Below the pieces are notes generated by a model. The model made no database searches. It was not told the DNA's origin and saw nothing but the letters and a program-made list of their open reading frames with translations. A stretch of 32,358 bases of DNA, taken from assembly GCF_030654605.1 (NCBI RefSeq), contig NZ_JAURXB010000027.1:1-32358 (forward strand), read 5' to 3'. The translations under genes were made by a program, and so were the position numbers. Below, in pieces: positions 21,304-29,896 of this stretch; within the stretch, counting starts at the first letter, position 1; each line of letters begins with the position of its first letter. The stretch comes from Bradyrhizobium sp. Lineage in GTDB: Bacteria > Pseudomonadota > Alphaproteobacteria > Rhizobiales > Xanthobacteraceae.

Positions 21304-23187
21304 ATGAGTCTGGGTCAAGCACTTGCAACCGCGATGTCGGGCCTGCGCGTAACGCAGGCGTCCCTTGCGCTTGTTTCGTCGAACGTCGCCAACGCGGAAT
21401 CGCCTGGCTATGCCCGCAAGACGCTCAATCAGATCACCGGCGTCACCGGCGACTTCGGCTCCAGCGTACGCATCAACGGCGTCAACCGCGAGCTCGATCA
21501 GTATCTGCAGACCCAGATCCGCACCGAAACCTCCGGCGCGTCGTATGCCCAGGTCCGTTCCACCTATCTCGCCAATCTGCAGTCGGTATACGGCAATCCG
21601 GATTCGGCCGGCACCATCGAGGACGCATTCAACAAACTGACGACGGCGGTGCAGGGACTGTCGACCAGCCCGGACTCGGCGTCGGCGCGAATCGGCGTCG
21701 TCAATGCCGCACAGGCGCTGGCGCAGCAACTCAATGCCACGACGCAAGGTATCCAGAACCTGCGCGCCAATGCTGAAACCGGAATCAACGATTCCATCAA
21801 CGTCGCGAACAACGCGCTGAAGCAGATCGCGCTCATCAACAACCAGTTGCAGAACAACGGCCGGACCGATGCCGCGACGGCGTCGCTGCTCGATCAGCGT
21901 GATCAGTACATCGATCAGATGTCGCAGCTGATGGACATTCGCGTCGTCACCAACAACCTCAACCAGGTGACGCTGTTCACCAATTCCGGCGTGCAGCTGG
22001 TGGGAACCGAGGCGGCGCAGCTGTCCTTCAATCCGCAGGGCACGATGACGCCGAACACGCTGTACGATCCGAATCCGTTGAAGAACAATGTCGGCACCAT
22101 CACCATCGATTTTCCGCATGGCGGCAGCTACGATCTGGTCGCCACCAACGCGATCCGCTCGGGCAAGCTCGCCGCCTATCTCGAATTGCGCGACAACTCG
22201 CTGGTAAAGGCGCAGGCGCAGATCGATCAGTTCGCCGCGTCGATGTCGAGCGCGCTGTCGGACCAGACCACGACCGCCGTCGCAGCCCCTGCCAGCGCAT
22301 TGCCGCAGGCCGGCTTCGATCTCGATCTGGCGGGTGTGCAGACCGGCAACGTCGCGCATATCACCTACAAGGACAACATCACCGGCCTCACGCACAATCT
22401 TTCGATCATGCGGGTCGACGATCCCAGCATATTGCCGCTGAGCAATAATGCGACGCTGGATCCGAAAGACGAAGTGCTCGGCATCGATTTCTCCGGCGGC
22501 ATGGCCTCCGTCGTTACCCAGCTCAACGCAGCGCTTGGCGCCAGCGCCAGCCTGCAGTTCTCGAATCCGTCGGGATCGACGCTGCGCGTGCTCGATGACG
22601 GCGCCACGAACCGGGTGGATGTCACCGCGGCGTCCGTCACCAGGACGGTGTCGTCGCTCACCAGCGGCAGCGCCCAGCTTCCGCTGTTTACCGATGGTGG
22701 CGTAGCTTATACCGGGGCCTTGACCGCCACCGGCGCGCAGCAGACGGGTCTCGCCGGCCGCATCAGTGTCAACGGGGCGCTGATCGGCGATCCCTCCCGC
22801 ACCATCGTTTACTCGACCAGTCCGCTCACCGCCGCCGGCGATACCGAGCGCTCCGATTTCATCCTCAACCAGTTGATGACCGGCAGCTACCGGTATTCGC
22901 CGGAGAGCGGCATCGGCACCACCGGAACACCGTTCACCGGCACGCTGCTGAATTTCGTCCGGCAGGTGATCAGCATGCAAGGCGAAGCCGCGAGCTCCGC
23001 GGCGTTGCTGGCGGACGGCCAGGAAGTCGTTCTCAACACCCTGCAGAACAAGATGAACGCGACTTCGGGCGTCAACATCGACGACGAGATGGCGCATCTG
23101 TTGGCGCTGCAGAATTCCTATTCGGCAAACGCACGCGTCATGTCCACGGTCAAGGACATGTACGACGTGCTGATCGCGGCAATGTGA
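21304..23187 (+). CDS. flgK: hook-filament junction protein FlgK (HAP1)
   Basis: A 627-residue protein with the FlgK N-terminus (ALVSSNVANAESPGYARKTL) and C-terminus (SGVNIDDEMAHLLALQNSYS, then ANARVMSTVKDMYDVLIAAM). It is somewhat longer than E. coli FlgK (547). The central part has a beta-rich variable domain, but not the repeat domain seen in FlgE and FlgL. It caps the hook and joins it to FlgL and the filament. The gene is 37 bp after flgE and 7 bp before flgL. The ribosome-binding site is weak, consistent with reliance on operon transcription. Confidence 0.96.
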   Translation: MSLGQALATAMSGLRVTQASLALVSSNVANAESPGYARKTLNQITGVTGDFGSSVRINGVNRELDQYLQTQIRTETSGASYAQVRSTYLANLQSVYGNPDSAGTIEDAFNKLTTAVQGLSTSPDSASARIGVVNAAQALAQQLNATTQGIQNLRANAETGINDSINVANNALKQIALINNQLQNNGRTDAATASLLDQRDQYIDQMSQLMDIRVVTNNLNQVTLFTNSGVQLVGTEAAQLSFNPQGTMTPNTLYDPNPLKNNVGTITIDFPHGGSYDLVATNAIRSGKLAAYLELRDNSLVKAQAQIDQFAASMSSALSDQTTTAVAAPASALPQAGFDLDLAGVQTGNVAHITYKDNITGLTHNLSIMRVDDPSILPLSNNATLDPKDEVLGIDFSGGMASVVTQLNAALGASASLQFSNPSGSTLRVLDDGATNRVDVTAASVTRTVSSLTSGSAQLPLFTDGGVAYTGALTATGAQQTGLAGRISVNGALIGDPSRTIVYSTSPLTAAGDTERSDFILNQLMTGSYRYSPESGIGTTGTPFTGTLLNFVRQVISMQGEAASSAALLADGQEVVLNTLQNKMNATSGVNIDDEMAHLLALQNSYSANARVMSTVKDMYDVLIAAM

Positions 23188-23194
23188 GGCCTTC

Positions 23195-25078
23195 ATGTCA
23201 ATCGTCGGCGTAAGCGGCAAGACATCCTATATCGGCGCGCAGATCCTCGATCTCAGGGGGCAGCTCGACGACCTGCAGACGCAGCTCTCCACCGGCAAGG
23301 TTTCCACCACCTATGCGGGGCAGGGCCCCGACCGGGCGTTTGCGCTCGGCCTGCGCGCGCAGATCGCCAACATCAACGCCTATGCGGACAGCGCGAACAA
23401 CGTCCAGACCCGTATCAACGTCGCGAACCTTTCGCTGCAGGGGCTGTCGAGTGTCGGCAGTTCGGTCAAGGCTGCGTCGGCTTCCTCGACCATCGTGCTC
23501 AACAACAACGGCCAGACCTCCGCCCAGATCACGGCGCAGGCCGCGTTCGCCAATGCCATCTCCATGCTCAACACCCAGTCCGGCGACCGCTTCCTGTTTT
23601 CGGGACGTGCCACCGACAGGCCTGCGACGGTGCCTGCCAACGATATGCTCTATGGCATCGGAAGCCAGGCCGGTCTGACGCAGATGATCAGCGAACGCAG
23701 GCAGGCCGATCAGGGACCTGGCGCTGCCCCAATGGGGCGTCTCGCCGTCACGGCGCCGCCGCTGACGACAACCGTCACCAGCGTCGCCGAAGACGGTTCG
23801 GCGTTCGGCTTCAAGCTCTCGTCGGTGAGTTCGACGCTGACTGGCGCTACCATCGCGCAGCCGGCCGGCGCCCCGCCGGCGACGACGGTCGATCTCGGCG
23901 CCGTCAATCCGAACAACGGCGAGAAGGTCAAGTTCAATTTCAAGCTTCCAGACGGCACCATGGAGTCGATCGAGCTGACGGCGCTGACGACGACGACCAC
24001 GCCGCCAGCGGCGGGCACTTTCCAGATCGGCGTCGATACCGCTGCCACTACGGTGAATTTGCAGGCCACGCTGACCACGTCGATACAGAAGCTGGCCGAC
24101 ACCGCGCTGGTCGCGGCGTCCGCGATCCAGGCGGCGGATAATTTCTTCAATGCATCCGCAACGATCTCGGGCAGCGCCGTCAACAACAAGGATACGGTCC
24201 CGGCGCCGATCACGGGCGCAACGCTGCTGTCCGGCGCCGCGGCAACGGATTCGCTGGCTACCGACTTCGCCGCTGGCGACACCATCACCGTCAACGGCAC
24301 GCCGATCACGTTCGTTGCCTCCGGCGCCACCGGAAACCAGCTCAACGTCACCGACAGCGTTCAGGCGTTGATGCAGAAGATCGATTCGATCACGGGCACC
24401 ACCAGTCCATCGACGATCAACGGCGGAGTGATCACGCTGCATGGCGGCAACGCCAGCGATCTGACGGTCACGAGCTCGAATACCGCCGCGTTCGCGGCGC
24501 TCGGCTTCGGCGCCACGGTGACCGCAAGCCCGGCGCCGCTGCGGGTCGGCGGCCCGCCATACAATACGGCGACGACCCTGGTGGCCGGAACGGCCGCCGA
24601 CACCGTGATCTGGTACACCGGCGAAGCCGGTTCCGATTCAGCTCGGGGCACCGCGGTCGCGCGCGTCGACCAATCGATCACCGTTCAGTATGGCGCGCGC
24701 GCCGACGAGCAGGCTTTCCGGCATCTGCTGAAGAACGTCGCGGCGTATGCCGCCGTTACGACCGATGCCGCCAATCCGAACGCCAGCGGCCAGAGCACCG
24801 CGCTCAGTCAGCGCATCGGAGCCAATCTCGCGCCACAGACCGGCTACCAGTCGCTGCAGGATATCCAGGCGGAGTTTGCCGGCGCGCAGCACGCGGTGAA
24901 ATCGACGACCGATCGGCAGACCCAGCTGAAGGGGATGGCGCAGGCCATGCTCGACTCGATCGAGGGCATATCGACCGAAGAGGTGGCCACCAAGATTCTG
25001 GCGCTGCAGACTTCCTTGCAGGCTTCGTATCAGACCACCGCGACGCTCTACCAGACCAGCCTGCTGAAGTATCTCTGA
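23195..25078 (+). CDS. flgL: hook-filament junction protein FlgL (HAP3)
   Basis: A 627-residue protein, about twice the length of E. coli FlgL (317). The N-terminal flagellin-like helix domain (QILDLRGQLDDLQTQLSTGK) and the C-terminal one (EEVATKILALQTSLQASYQT) are intact. The middle has an extra region of several hundred residues, including at residues 341-441 a domain about two-thirds identical to the one in FlgE (GATLLSGAA, GDTITVNGT, KIDSITGT, FAALGF). A GAGG ribosome-binding site precedes the ATG, seven bases after flgK. A strong terminator follows. FlgL forms the second junction ring beneath the filament. Confidence 0.95.
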   Translation: MSIVGVSGKTSYIGAQILDLRGQLDDLQTQLSTGKVSTTYAGQGPDRAFALGLRAQIANINAYADSANNVQTRINVANLSLQGLSSVGSSVKAASASSTIVLNNNGQTSAQITAQAAFANAISMLNTQSGDRFLFSGRATDRPATVPANDMLYGIGSQAGLTQMISERRQADQGPGAAPMGRLAVTAPPLTTTVTSVAEDGSAFGFKLSSVSSTLTGATIAQPAGAPPATTVDLGAVNPNNGEKVKFNFKLPDGTMESIELTALTTTTTPPAAGTFQIGVDTAATTVNLQATLTTSIQKLADTALVAASAIQAADNFFNASATISGSAVNNKDTVPAPITGATLLSGAAATDSLATDFAAGDTITVNGTPITFVASGATGNQLNVTDSVQALMQKIDSITGTTSPSTINGGVITLHGGNASDLTVTSSNTAAFAALGFGATVTASPAPLRVGGPPYNTATTLVAGTAADTVIWYTGEAGSDSARGTAVARVDQSITVQYGARADEQAFRHLLKNVAAYAAVTTDAANPNASGQSTALSQRIGANLAPQTGYQSLQDIQAEFAGAQHAVKSTTDRQTQLKGMAQAMLDSIEGISTEEVATKILALQTSLQASYQTTATLYQTSLLKYL

Positions 25079-25117
25079 TCGGTATCAGTGATCGGTTTCA
25101 GTCCTGCCGAAACGCCA

Positions 25118-25149
25118 AAGGCCTCCTTGTCGGAGGCCTTCTTTCTTTG
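25118..25149 (+). terminator. rho-independent terminator after flgL
   Basis: AAGGCCTCC (25118-25126) pairs perfectly with GGAGGCCTT (25132-25140) across TTGTC and is followed by CTTTCTTTG. It closes the flgE-flgK-flgL operon just before the converging flbT. Confidence 0.9.
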
Positions 25150-25169
25150 CGTGCCGGAGTTGTGCTGCG

Positions 25170-25619
25170 TTACGCCGATTTGCGTTCGGTCTCGGCGGCG
25201 GTCTCGGCCGCGGCATCGGAAGCCTGGAGGTCTCTCGCATTCTGAATCAGCCTTTCTTCATGGCCGATCAGTTTTTTCGATTCCTTCAGCGCGTGATACA
25301 GATCGCCGTTCAGGATGTGATTGTTGATCCCTTCGATGAAGGGCCAGGCGCTCGGCATGGCGCTCAGGATGTCGCGCACCAGGCTGAAATAGGTCGGATG
25401 ATGCGCCATCGGATCCGGCGACAGATACATCAGCTGCACGGCGAGATAGACCAGCTTGGCCGGCGTGTCCGCCGTGTCGGGCGTCAGGATGTCCTTCTCG
25501 CGCAGGATCGGAATCCTGTCGCCGTCGATCAGCAGCCTGGCGCGCTGGTCGGTGTTGGTGACCACGCAGGCGCCGATGATGATCCGCTCGTTCGGCTTCA
25601 GCTCAACTTTTAGGGCCAT
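25170..25619 (-). CDS. flbT: flagellin post-transcriptional regulator FlbT
   Basis: A 149-residue protein starting MALKVELKPNERIIIGACVV, with a LLIDGDRIPILREKDILTPD segment and a helical C-terminal half (YFSLVRDILSAMPSAWPFI); these are FlbT features. In Caulobacter FlbT binds the flagellin mRNA leader and promotes its decay until the hook is complete; in other alphaproteobacteria it can be an activator. The C-terminal 20 residues are Ala/Glu-rich. The gene diverges from the flagellin gene across a 373-bp regulatory region, the expected target. Confidence 0.95.
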   Translation of the reverse strand: MALKVELKPNERIIIGACVVTNTDQRARLLIDGDRIPILREKDILTPDTADTPAKLVYLAVQLMYLSPDPMAHHPTYFSLVRDILSAMPSAWPFIEGINNHILNGDLYHALKESKKLIGHEERLIQNARDLQASDAAAETAAETERKSA

Positions 25620-25748
25620 TCACGTTCTCCGTTGCCGCCTCTCGCGCAGGCTTTCGTTACCGCGAATTTCAAATGAGTGTCGGCCTTGATTAGCGCCAGA
25701 GGCGGGTCGGTCGTGTTTTGGCCGCTCCGGCCGCAATCCTTTCCGATT

Positions 25749-25779
25749 ATGGTTAACCATTGGTAAACGGAAATTTCCG
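25749..25779. promoter_or_regulatory. CtrA-like site with two perfect palindromes, between flbT and flagellin
   Basis: TTAA-CCATTGG-TAAA (25753-25767) differs by one base from the CtrA consensus TTAA-N7-TTAA. It overlaps the perfect 12-bp palindrome ATGGTTAACCAT (25749-25760) and abuts a second one, CGGAAATTTCCG (25768-25779). No sigma-54 site with the required 10-bp spacing was found in this region. The rest of the 373-bp gap holds the flagellin leader. Confidence 0.5.
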
Positions 25780-25992
25780 CCGTTTTTGGCCGGCATGCAG
25801 GATGTGCCGTCGTATCAGTAGTATTGCTGAGTAAGTCGTCGCCGACCTAGCCGTTTCGTGCTGCCGCCACCTCGTTTTTTGTCGGTAACGATTCATTTTT
25901 TCTTAGAAGCTTGGTTCCAAGGTGAGCCGTCGCCCGATCAAAAAAGATTGGAGCGCGTTCGCAGTCCAGTTTCACACCAGAAAGGTATGAAC

Positions 25993-28365
25993 ATGTCCGG
26001 CATTGTTCTTTCGTCCTCGGTTCGCCAGAACCTCCTCTCCCTGCAGTCGACCGCCGATTTGCTCGCCACCACGCAAAATCGCCTTGCCACCGGCAAGAAG
26101 GTCAACTCGGCCCTCGACAACCCGACCAACTTCTTCACGGCGTCTTCGCTCGATTCGCGCGCCAGCGACATCAACAACCTGCTCGATGGTATCGGCAGCG
26201 GCGTGCAGGTCCTGCAGGCGGCCAACACCGGCATCACCTCGCTGCAGAAGCTGGTCGACAGCGCGAAGTCGATCGCCAACCAGGCGCTGCAGACCACCGT
26301 CGGTTACGCCAAGTCGACCGTGACCAGCGCGACTTCGAGCGCAACCGCGGCCAACCTGCTCGGCACCACGGCTCAGGTGACCAGCTCGGTCAACGGTTCC
26401 GTGCTCGTCAACAACGTGTCGCAGACCTACACTTCGAGCGTCGGCCCGACCGGCACCGTGATCAACAACAACCACCTCGGTGCTTACGTTGCGCCGGTCT
26501 ACAATGGCGCGGCCGCGGGTGCCGCAAGCGGTGCCACGCTCGTCAGCGCTTTGACGTCGCCGCCGGCCATTGGCGAGACCCTCATCGTCGGCTCGACCAC
26601 CATCACCATCACCGCCGCGGGCGGTCTCTCGGACGCCACCCATGTCGCCCTTGACGATAACCTCACCTCGGTCCTCGCCAAGCTCGGTACTGCGTCTGGC
26701 GGCAGTGCCACGCTCAATGCCGGTGGCTTCCAGATCACCGGTAACACCGGTGCTGACCTGATCATCGGCGGAACGGCTGCTGGCGATTTTGGCTTAACCC
26801 CCGGCACCTATGCCCGTACCAACGCGGCTACGGCCCCGGCTCCGATCACGACCGCGACGTTGCTGGCCGGCGCTGCGAGCCCGTCGTCTGACGCGCTTGC
26901 GAACGCGCTGACGACGTCGGACACGATCACCGTCAACGGCAAGACGATTCACTTCTTCGACACGGGCAATGCCGTCCCGGCTCCCGCCTCTCCCGTGTTC
27001 GGCGACATCTATCTCGATCTCGCGAGCGCCACGATCAACAACCTGAAGACTTCGATCGACACGCTGAGCGGCGGTTCTTCGACGCTTGTCGGCGGTGCTT
27101 TCACCCTGTCGACGGGTACCGGCGCTGACATTGTCACCAGCGGCACCGGCCTGGCCAAGATCGGCCTGAGCGCGGGCACGATCACGCGTACGTCCGCTCC
27201 GGCAACCGCCGCGCAGATCACCGGCGCGACCGCGCTGAAGGGGGCTGTCGGCACCAACTCGCTGACCAGCAACTTCACCACGAGCGATACCATCACGGTC
27301 AACGGCAAGAACCTCGCGTTCTTTGACTCGAGCACGGGCGGTGCGGCCGGCATCGCTGCCAACACCACCTATTTCGACATCGCCACTGCAACCGTGGCCG
27401 ACGTCGTGGCCCGGATCGATGTCGATAGCGGCGGCACCGGTTCGTCTGTCAATGGCGGCAAGGTGACGCTCAATGCGGGCACCACGGCCGCTCTGGTCAT
27501 CGGTGGCAGCGGCCTGGCCAAGCTCGGCCTCGTCGCCGGCACCACGGCGGCAAGCACGCCTGCCAACCCCGGCCTCTCGGGCAAGACGCTGACGGTCGCT
27601 GCGACCGGCGGCGGCGTCGCGACCAACATCACCTTCGGCTCTGCTTCTGGTCAGATCTCCAACCTGAACGACCTGAACACGGCGCTGGCGGCGAACAATC
27701 TTCAGGCTTCGATCAACACCACCGGCCAGATCACCCTGACCACCACCAACAATGCTGCTTCGTACAACATTGGGGCGATCGGTGGAACGGCTACCGACCC
27801 GGGCGCGGCCTTTGCGGGCGTGTCGGTCGTCAACACGGTTGTGGATGTGAACTCGCAGGCCACCCGCGCCAGCCTGGTTGCCCAGTACAACCAGACCATC
27901 GACCAGATCAAGACCACGGCGCAGGACTCGTCCTTCAACGGCGTCAACCTGCTCAATGGCGATGCGCTGAAGCTGGTGTTCAACGAAACCGGCAAGTCGA
28001 CGCTCAACATCACCGGCGTCAACTTCGACCCGGCGGGTCTCGGCCTCTCCTCGCTGGTCCAGGGCACCGACTTCATCGACAATTCGTCGACGAACAAGGT
28101 CCTGACCTCCCTGAACGCCGCCTCTACCGCGCTGCGCTCGCAGGCATCGGCCTTCGGTTCGAACCTGTCGATCGTGCAGATCCGTCAGGACTTCTCGAAG
28201 AACCTGATCAACGTGCTGCAGACCGGCTCGTCCAACCTGACGCTGGCCGACACCAACGAGGAAGCGGCGAACAGCCAGGCGCTGTCCACCCGCCAGTCGA
28301 TCGCGGTGTCCGCGCTGGCGCTGGCCAACCAGTCGCAGCAGAGCGTGCTGCAGCTGCTGCGCTAA
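25993..28365 (+). CDS. fliC: large flagellin (thick-filament type)
   Basis: A 790-residue flagellin. The ATG at 25993 (MSGIVLSSSVRQNLLSLQST) is preferred over that at 25987, since AGAAAGG sits seven bases before it. D0/D1 helices are conserved at both ends (NRLATGKKVNSALDNPTNFF near the start, SIVQIRQDFSKNLINVLQTG and a VLQLLR end). The centre is filled by three tandem repeat domains at about residues 180-276, 287-400 and 411-517, followed by a further beta-rich segment. The second and third share TTSDTITVNGK with each other and GDTITVNGT-type segments with FlgL and FlgE. It forms the filament. FlbT and FlaF flank it. Confidence 0.95.
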   Translation: MSGIVLSSSVRQNLLSLQSTADLLATTQNRLATGKKVNSALDNPTNFFTASSLDSRASDINNLLDGIGSGVQVLQAANTGITSLQKLVDSAKSIANQALQTTVGYAKSTVTSATSSATAANLLGTTAQVTSSVNGSVLVNNVSQTYTSSVGPTGTVINNNHLGAYVAPVYNGAAAGAASGATLVSALTSPPAIGETLIVGSTTITITAAGGLSDATHVALDDNLTSVLAKLGTASGGSATLNAGGFQITGNTGADLIIGGTAAGDFGLTPGTYARTNAATAPAPITTATLLAGAASPSSDALANALTTSDTITVNGKTIHFFDTGNAVPAPASPVFGDIYLDLASATINNLKTSIDTLSGGSSTLVGGAFTLSTGTGADIVTSGTGLAKIGLSAGTITRTSAPATAAQITGATALKGAVGTNSLTSNFTTSDTITVNGKNLAFFDSSTGGAAGIAANTTYFDIATATVADVVARIDVDSGGTGSSVNGGKVTLNAGTTAALVIGGSGLAKLGLVAGTTAASTPANPGLSGKTLTVAATGGGVATNITFGSASGQISNLNDLNTALAANNLQASINTTGQITLTTTNNAASYNIGAIGGTATDPGAAFAGVSVVNTVVDVNSQATRASLVAQYNQTIDQIKTTAQDSSFNGVNLLNGDALKLVFNETGKSTLNITGVNFDPAGLGLSSLVQGTDFIDNSSTNKVLTSLNAASTALRSQASAFGSNLSIVQIRQDFSKNLINVLQTGSSNLTLADTNEEAANSQALSTRQSIAVSALALANQSQQSVLQLLR

Positions 28366-28391
28366 GTCGGGCGCCGAGCACGAAAACCGAG

Positions 28392-28419
28392 GCGGCGGGG
28401 GCAACCCCGCCGCTTTTTT
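28392..28419 (+). terminator. rho-independent terminator after flagellin
   Basis: GCGGCGGGG pairs perfectly with CCCCGCCGC across GCAA (28392-28413) and is followed by six T residues. It is very strong, as expected for a highly transcribed flagellin gene. Confidence 0.95.
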
Positions 28420-28432
28420 CTTGGCCGAATCC

Positions 28433-28447
28433 CGGCTGGTCTTTTGC
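28433..28447 (+). promoter_or_regulatory. possible sigma-54 promoter for flaF
   Basis: CGGCTGGTCTTTTGC has GGC and TTGC with the exact GG-N10-GC spacing of sigma-54 promoters, but departs from TGGCACG at several other positions. It would place a start near 28459, about 108 nt before flaF. Confidence 0.4.
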
Positions 28448-28566
28448 CAGGTTCCCGACGCATTTGGTAACGCTCGATAACCATATTTAAAGGCGCGCTC
28501 TGTATGAAAGATGGGCAGTCACAAAGCCCCCCGCGGTCGTGCGAACCGCTTCCTTCGAGGTTATGA

Positions 28567-28932
28567 ATGTCCAATGCAGCCCAGGCGTATGCGCGTACCT
28601 CCCAGACCACGTCATCTCCCCGCGAAATCGAGGCGCAGGCGCTGCTGAAGGCCGCACGGCAACTTCGTGACGTGCAGGACAACTGGACCGGCCCCGACAA
28701 GAACCTGCACGAAGCGCTTCTGTTCAATCGCCGGCTGTGGTCGATTTTCATGAGCTCGGTGACCAACCAGGAGAATCCGCAGCCCGCGGATGTCAGGCAG
28801 AAGATCGCCAATATCGGCGTGTTCGTGATGAACCAGACCGTGGAAATGCAGCTGAACCCGGATCCGGCCAAGCTGAAATCCTTGATCGACATCAATTGCA
28901 ATCTCGCGGCAGGCCTGTCAGGCCGCGGCTGA
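28567..28932 (+). CDS. flaF: flagellar biosynthesis regulator FlaF
   Basis: A 121-residue helical protein with the FlaF layout: AQAYARTSQTTSSPREIEAQ at the N-terminus, a LREAL-like LHEALLFNRRLWSIFMSSV helix in the middle, and KIANIGVFVMNQTVEMQLNP near the end. In Caulobacter FlaF is needed for flagellin translation and secretion and opposes FlbT. The ATG at 28567 is chosen because CGAGG lies six bases upstream and because the alternative ATG at 28563 is out of frame. It follows the flagellin terminator, so it needs its own promoter or read-through. The next gene follows after 17 bp. Confidence 0.93.
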   Translation: MSNAAQAYARTSQTTSSPREIEAQALLKAARQLRDVQDNWTGPDKNLHEALLFNRRLWSIFMSSVTNQENPQPADVRQKIANIGVFVMNQTVEMQLNPDPAKLKSLIDINCNLAAGLSGRG

Positions 28933-28949
28933 TGGCAACGGAGCGGTAA

Positions 28950-29321
28950 ATGGCTGACGTTCTCTCTATCCTGTCGGCCAACTACAAGACCGTGGGAGCG
29001 ACGATTCCGTCGAAGACGCCGTATGTCCCGGTCGATGCCAAGCTCTTCCAGGGCGACTGGACCGGGAAATATCCCGACAACAAGACGTTCAAGATCTCGG
29101 TCTCGAACGTCACCGGCTTTCGCGCCAAGGTGCAGTACCAGAGCGGCGGCACCAATAAATACGCCGATGTCCTGATCAAGGACAACGCGTTCCGGATCGG
29201 CGATACGAAATTCAAGCTGACCAAGATCGGGACGGCGGAAATCAAGAACGTCATCACCGATCCCTCGACCGGCGCAACACTGCTCGATACGGCTTACGCC
29301 AAACAGTCGTCGACCCGCTAG
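28950..29321 (+). CDS. uncharacterised protein cotranscribed with flaF
   Basis: A 123-residue soluble protein starting MADVLSILSANYKTVGATIP. The first 20 residues are helical; the rest alternates as beta strands (LFQGDWTGKYPDNKTFKISV, KVQYQSGGTNKYADVLIKD, TKFKLTKIGTAEIKNV), suggesting a small beta barrel or sandwich. There is no signal peptide and no Cys. GGAGCGG precedes the ATG, 17 bp after flaF, so cotranslation with FlaF is likely. It could be a flagellar export or assembly factor, but I recognise no family. The FlaG-like gene converges on it. Confidence 0.8.
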   Translation: MADVLSILSANYKTVGATIPSKTPYVPVDAKLFQGDWTGKYPDNKTFKISVSNVTGFRAKVQYQSGGTNKYADVLIKDNAFRIGDTKFKLTKIGTAEIKNVITDPSTGATLLDTAYAKQSSTR

Positions 29322-29358
29322 GGCAGGCCGCTTTGGTTCAGGTCCTTCTCGGGCCTTT

Positions 29359-29388
29359 CCAGCTCAAATCCTGCCAGCTCAAATCTTG
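29359..29388. repeat. 15-bp tandem duplication at the end of the FlaG-like gene
   Basis: CCAGCTCAAATCCTG (29359-29373) is followed directly by CCAGCTCAAATCTTG (29374-29388), one mismatch in 15. The second copy includes the stop codon of the minus-strand gene at 29379. Confidence 0.75.
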
Positions 29389-29744
29389 CGGTCGGTGGCG
29401 AGCATCCGGGTCGGCGTGCCCTTGCTCTGGTCCAGGCTGTGGAAATAGGCGCGGCGGCGCAGTATCGCCTCTTCGGGAAATTGCCGTACCACGAGGCTCG
29501 TCTTCTCGTCGACCACCTGATAGACGATCGACGCCGCAGCCCGATCGATTACCACCTGATGCGATACCGAAGGGGTCCCGACGCCGGAATCGACGCGCGC
29601 GCGTACGCTGGCGTCCACGACCGTGACGCTCTGCGGCGACGGCAGTTCGGTTGCGACCGCATGGTTGGCCGCTTCGCTCACGGGCGGAGCGACCGGTGTG
29701 GCAACCGGTGCCCCCACCGGTTTGATGTTGAAATCCATACTCAT
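29379..29744 (-). CDS. FlaG-like flagellar protein
   Basis: A 121-residue protein starting MSMDFNIKPVGAPVATPVAP. The N-terminal 50 residues are Pro/Ala/Val-rich and look disordered. The C-terminal part reads ASIVYQVVDEKTSLVVRQFP, then EEAILRRRAYF, which resembles the FlaG domain (VxDxxTGEVIRQIPxEE). FlaG proteins influence filament length in other bacteria. An AGGAGG ribosome-binding site five bases before the ATG at 29744 fixes the start. It lies 152 bp after flgN on the same strand and could be the last gene of that operon. Confidence 0.75.
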   Translation of the reverse strand: MSMDFNIKPVGAPVATPVAPPVSEAANHAVATELPSPQSVTVVDASVRARVDSGVGTPSVSHQVVIDRAAASIVYQVVDEKTSLVVRQFPEEAILRRRAYFHSLDQSKGTPTRMLATDRKI

Positions 29745-29896
29745 GGCAGCCTCCTGGCTTGCTTCGAGTCAAATCCCAACCCCTCGTCGGACGCAACTAT
29801 GCCGGAGACCTCTCAACACTGAGTTAGAAAACGCGATGAATTCCGCGCTGAAACCGGCGCGGCAGTTTGATGAAAATTGTCTGCAGTTCGGCGCGC

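Noticed and set aside
21217..23220. 667-codon minus-strand frame over flgK
   Set aside because: It is fully antisense to FlgK, which has clear N- and C-terminal signatures. The translation is Arg/Gly/Asp repeats.
25785..25800. TGGCCGGCATGCAGG before flagellin as a sigma-54 promoter
   Set aside because: The GG and GC pairs are only 7 bp apart rather than the strict 10, so sigma-54 could not use it.
26794..28404. 536-codon minus-strand frame over flagellin
   Set aside because: Antisense to the repetitive flagellin centre; its apparent openness comes from the repeat and codon bias.
28466..28485. GGTAACGCTCGATAACC before flaF as a CtrA site
   Set aside because: The half-sites are GTAA and ATAA with six bases between rather than seven; too far from TTAA-N7-TTAA.
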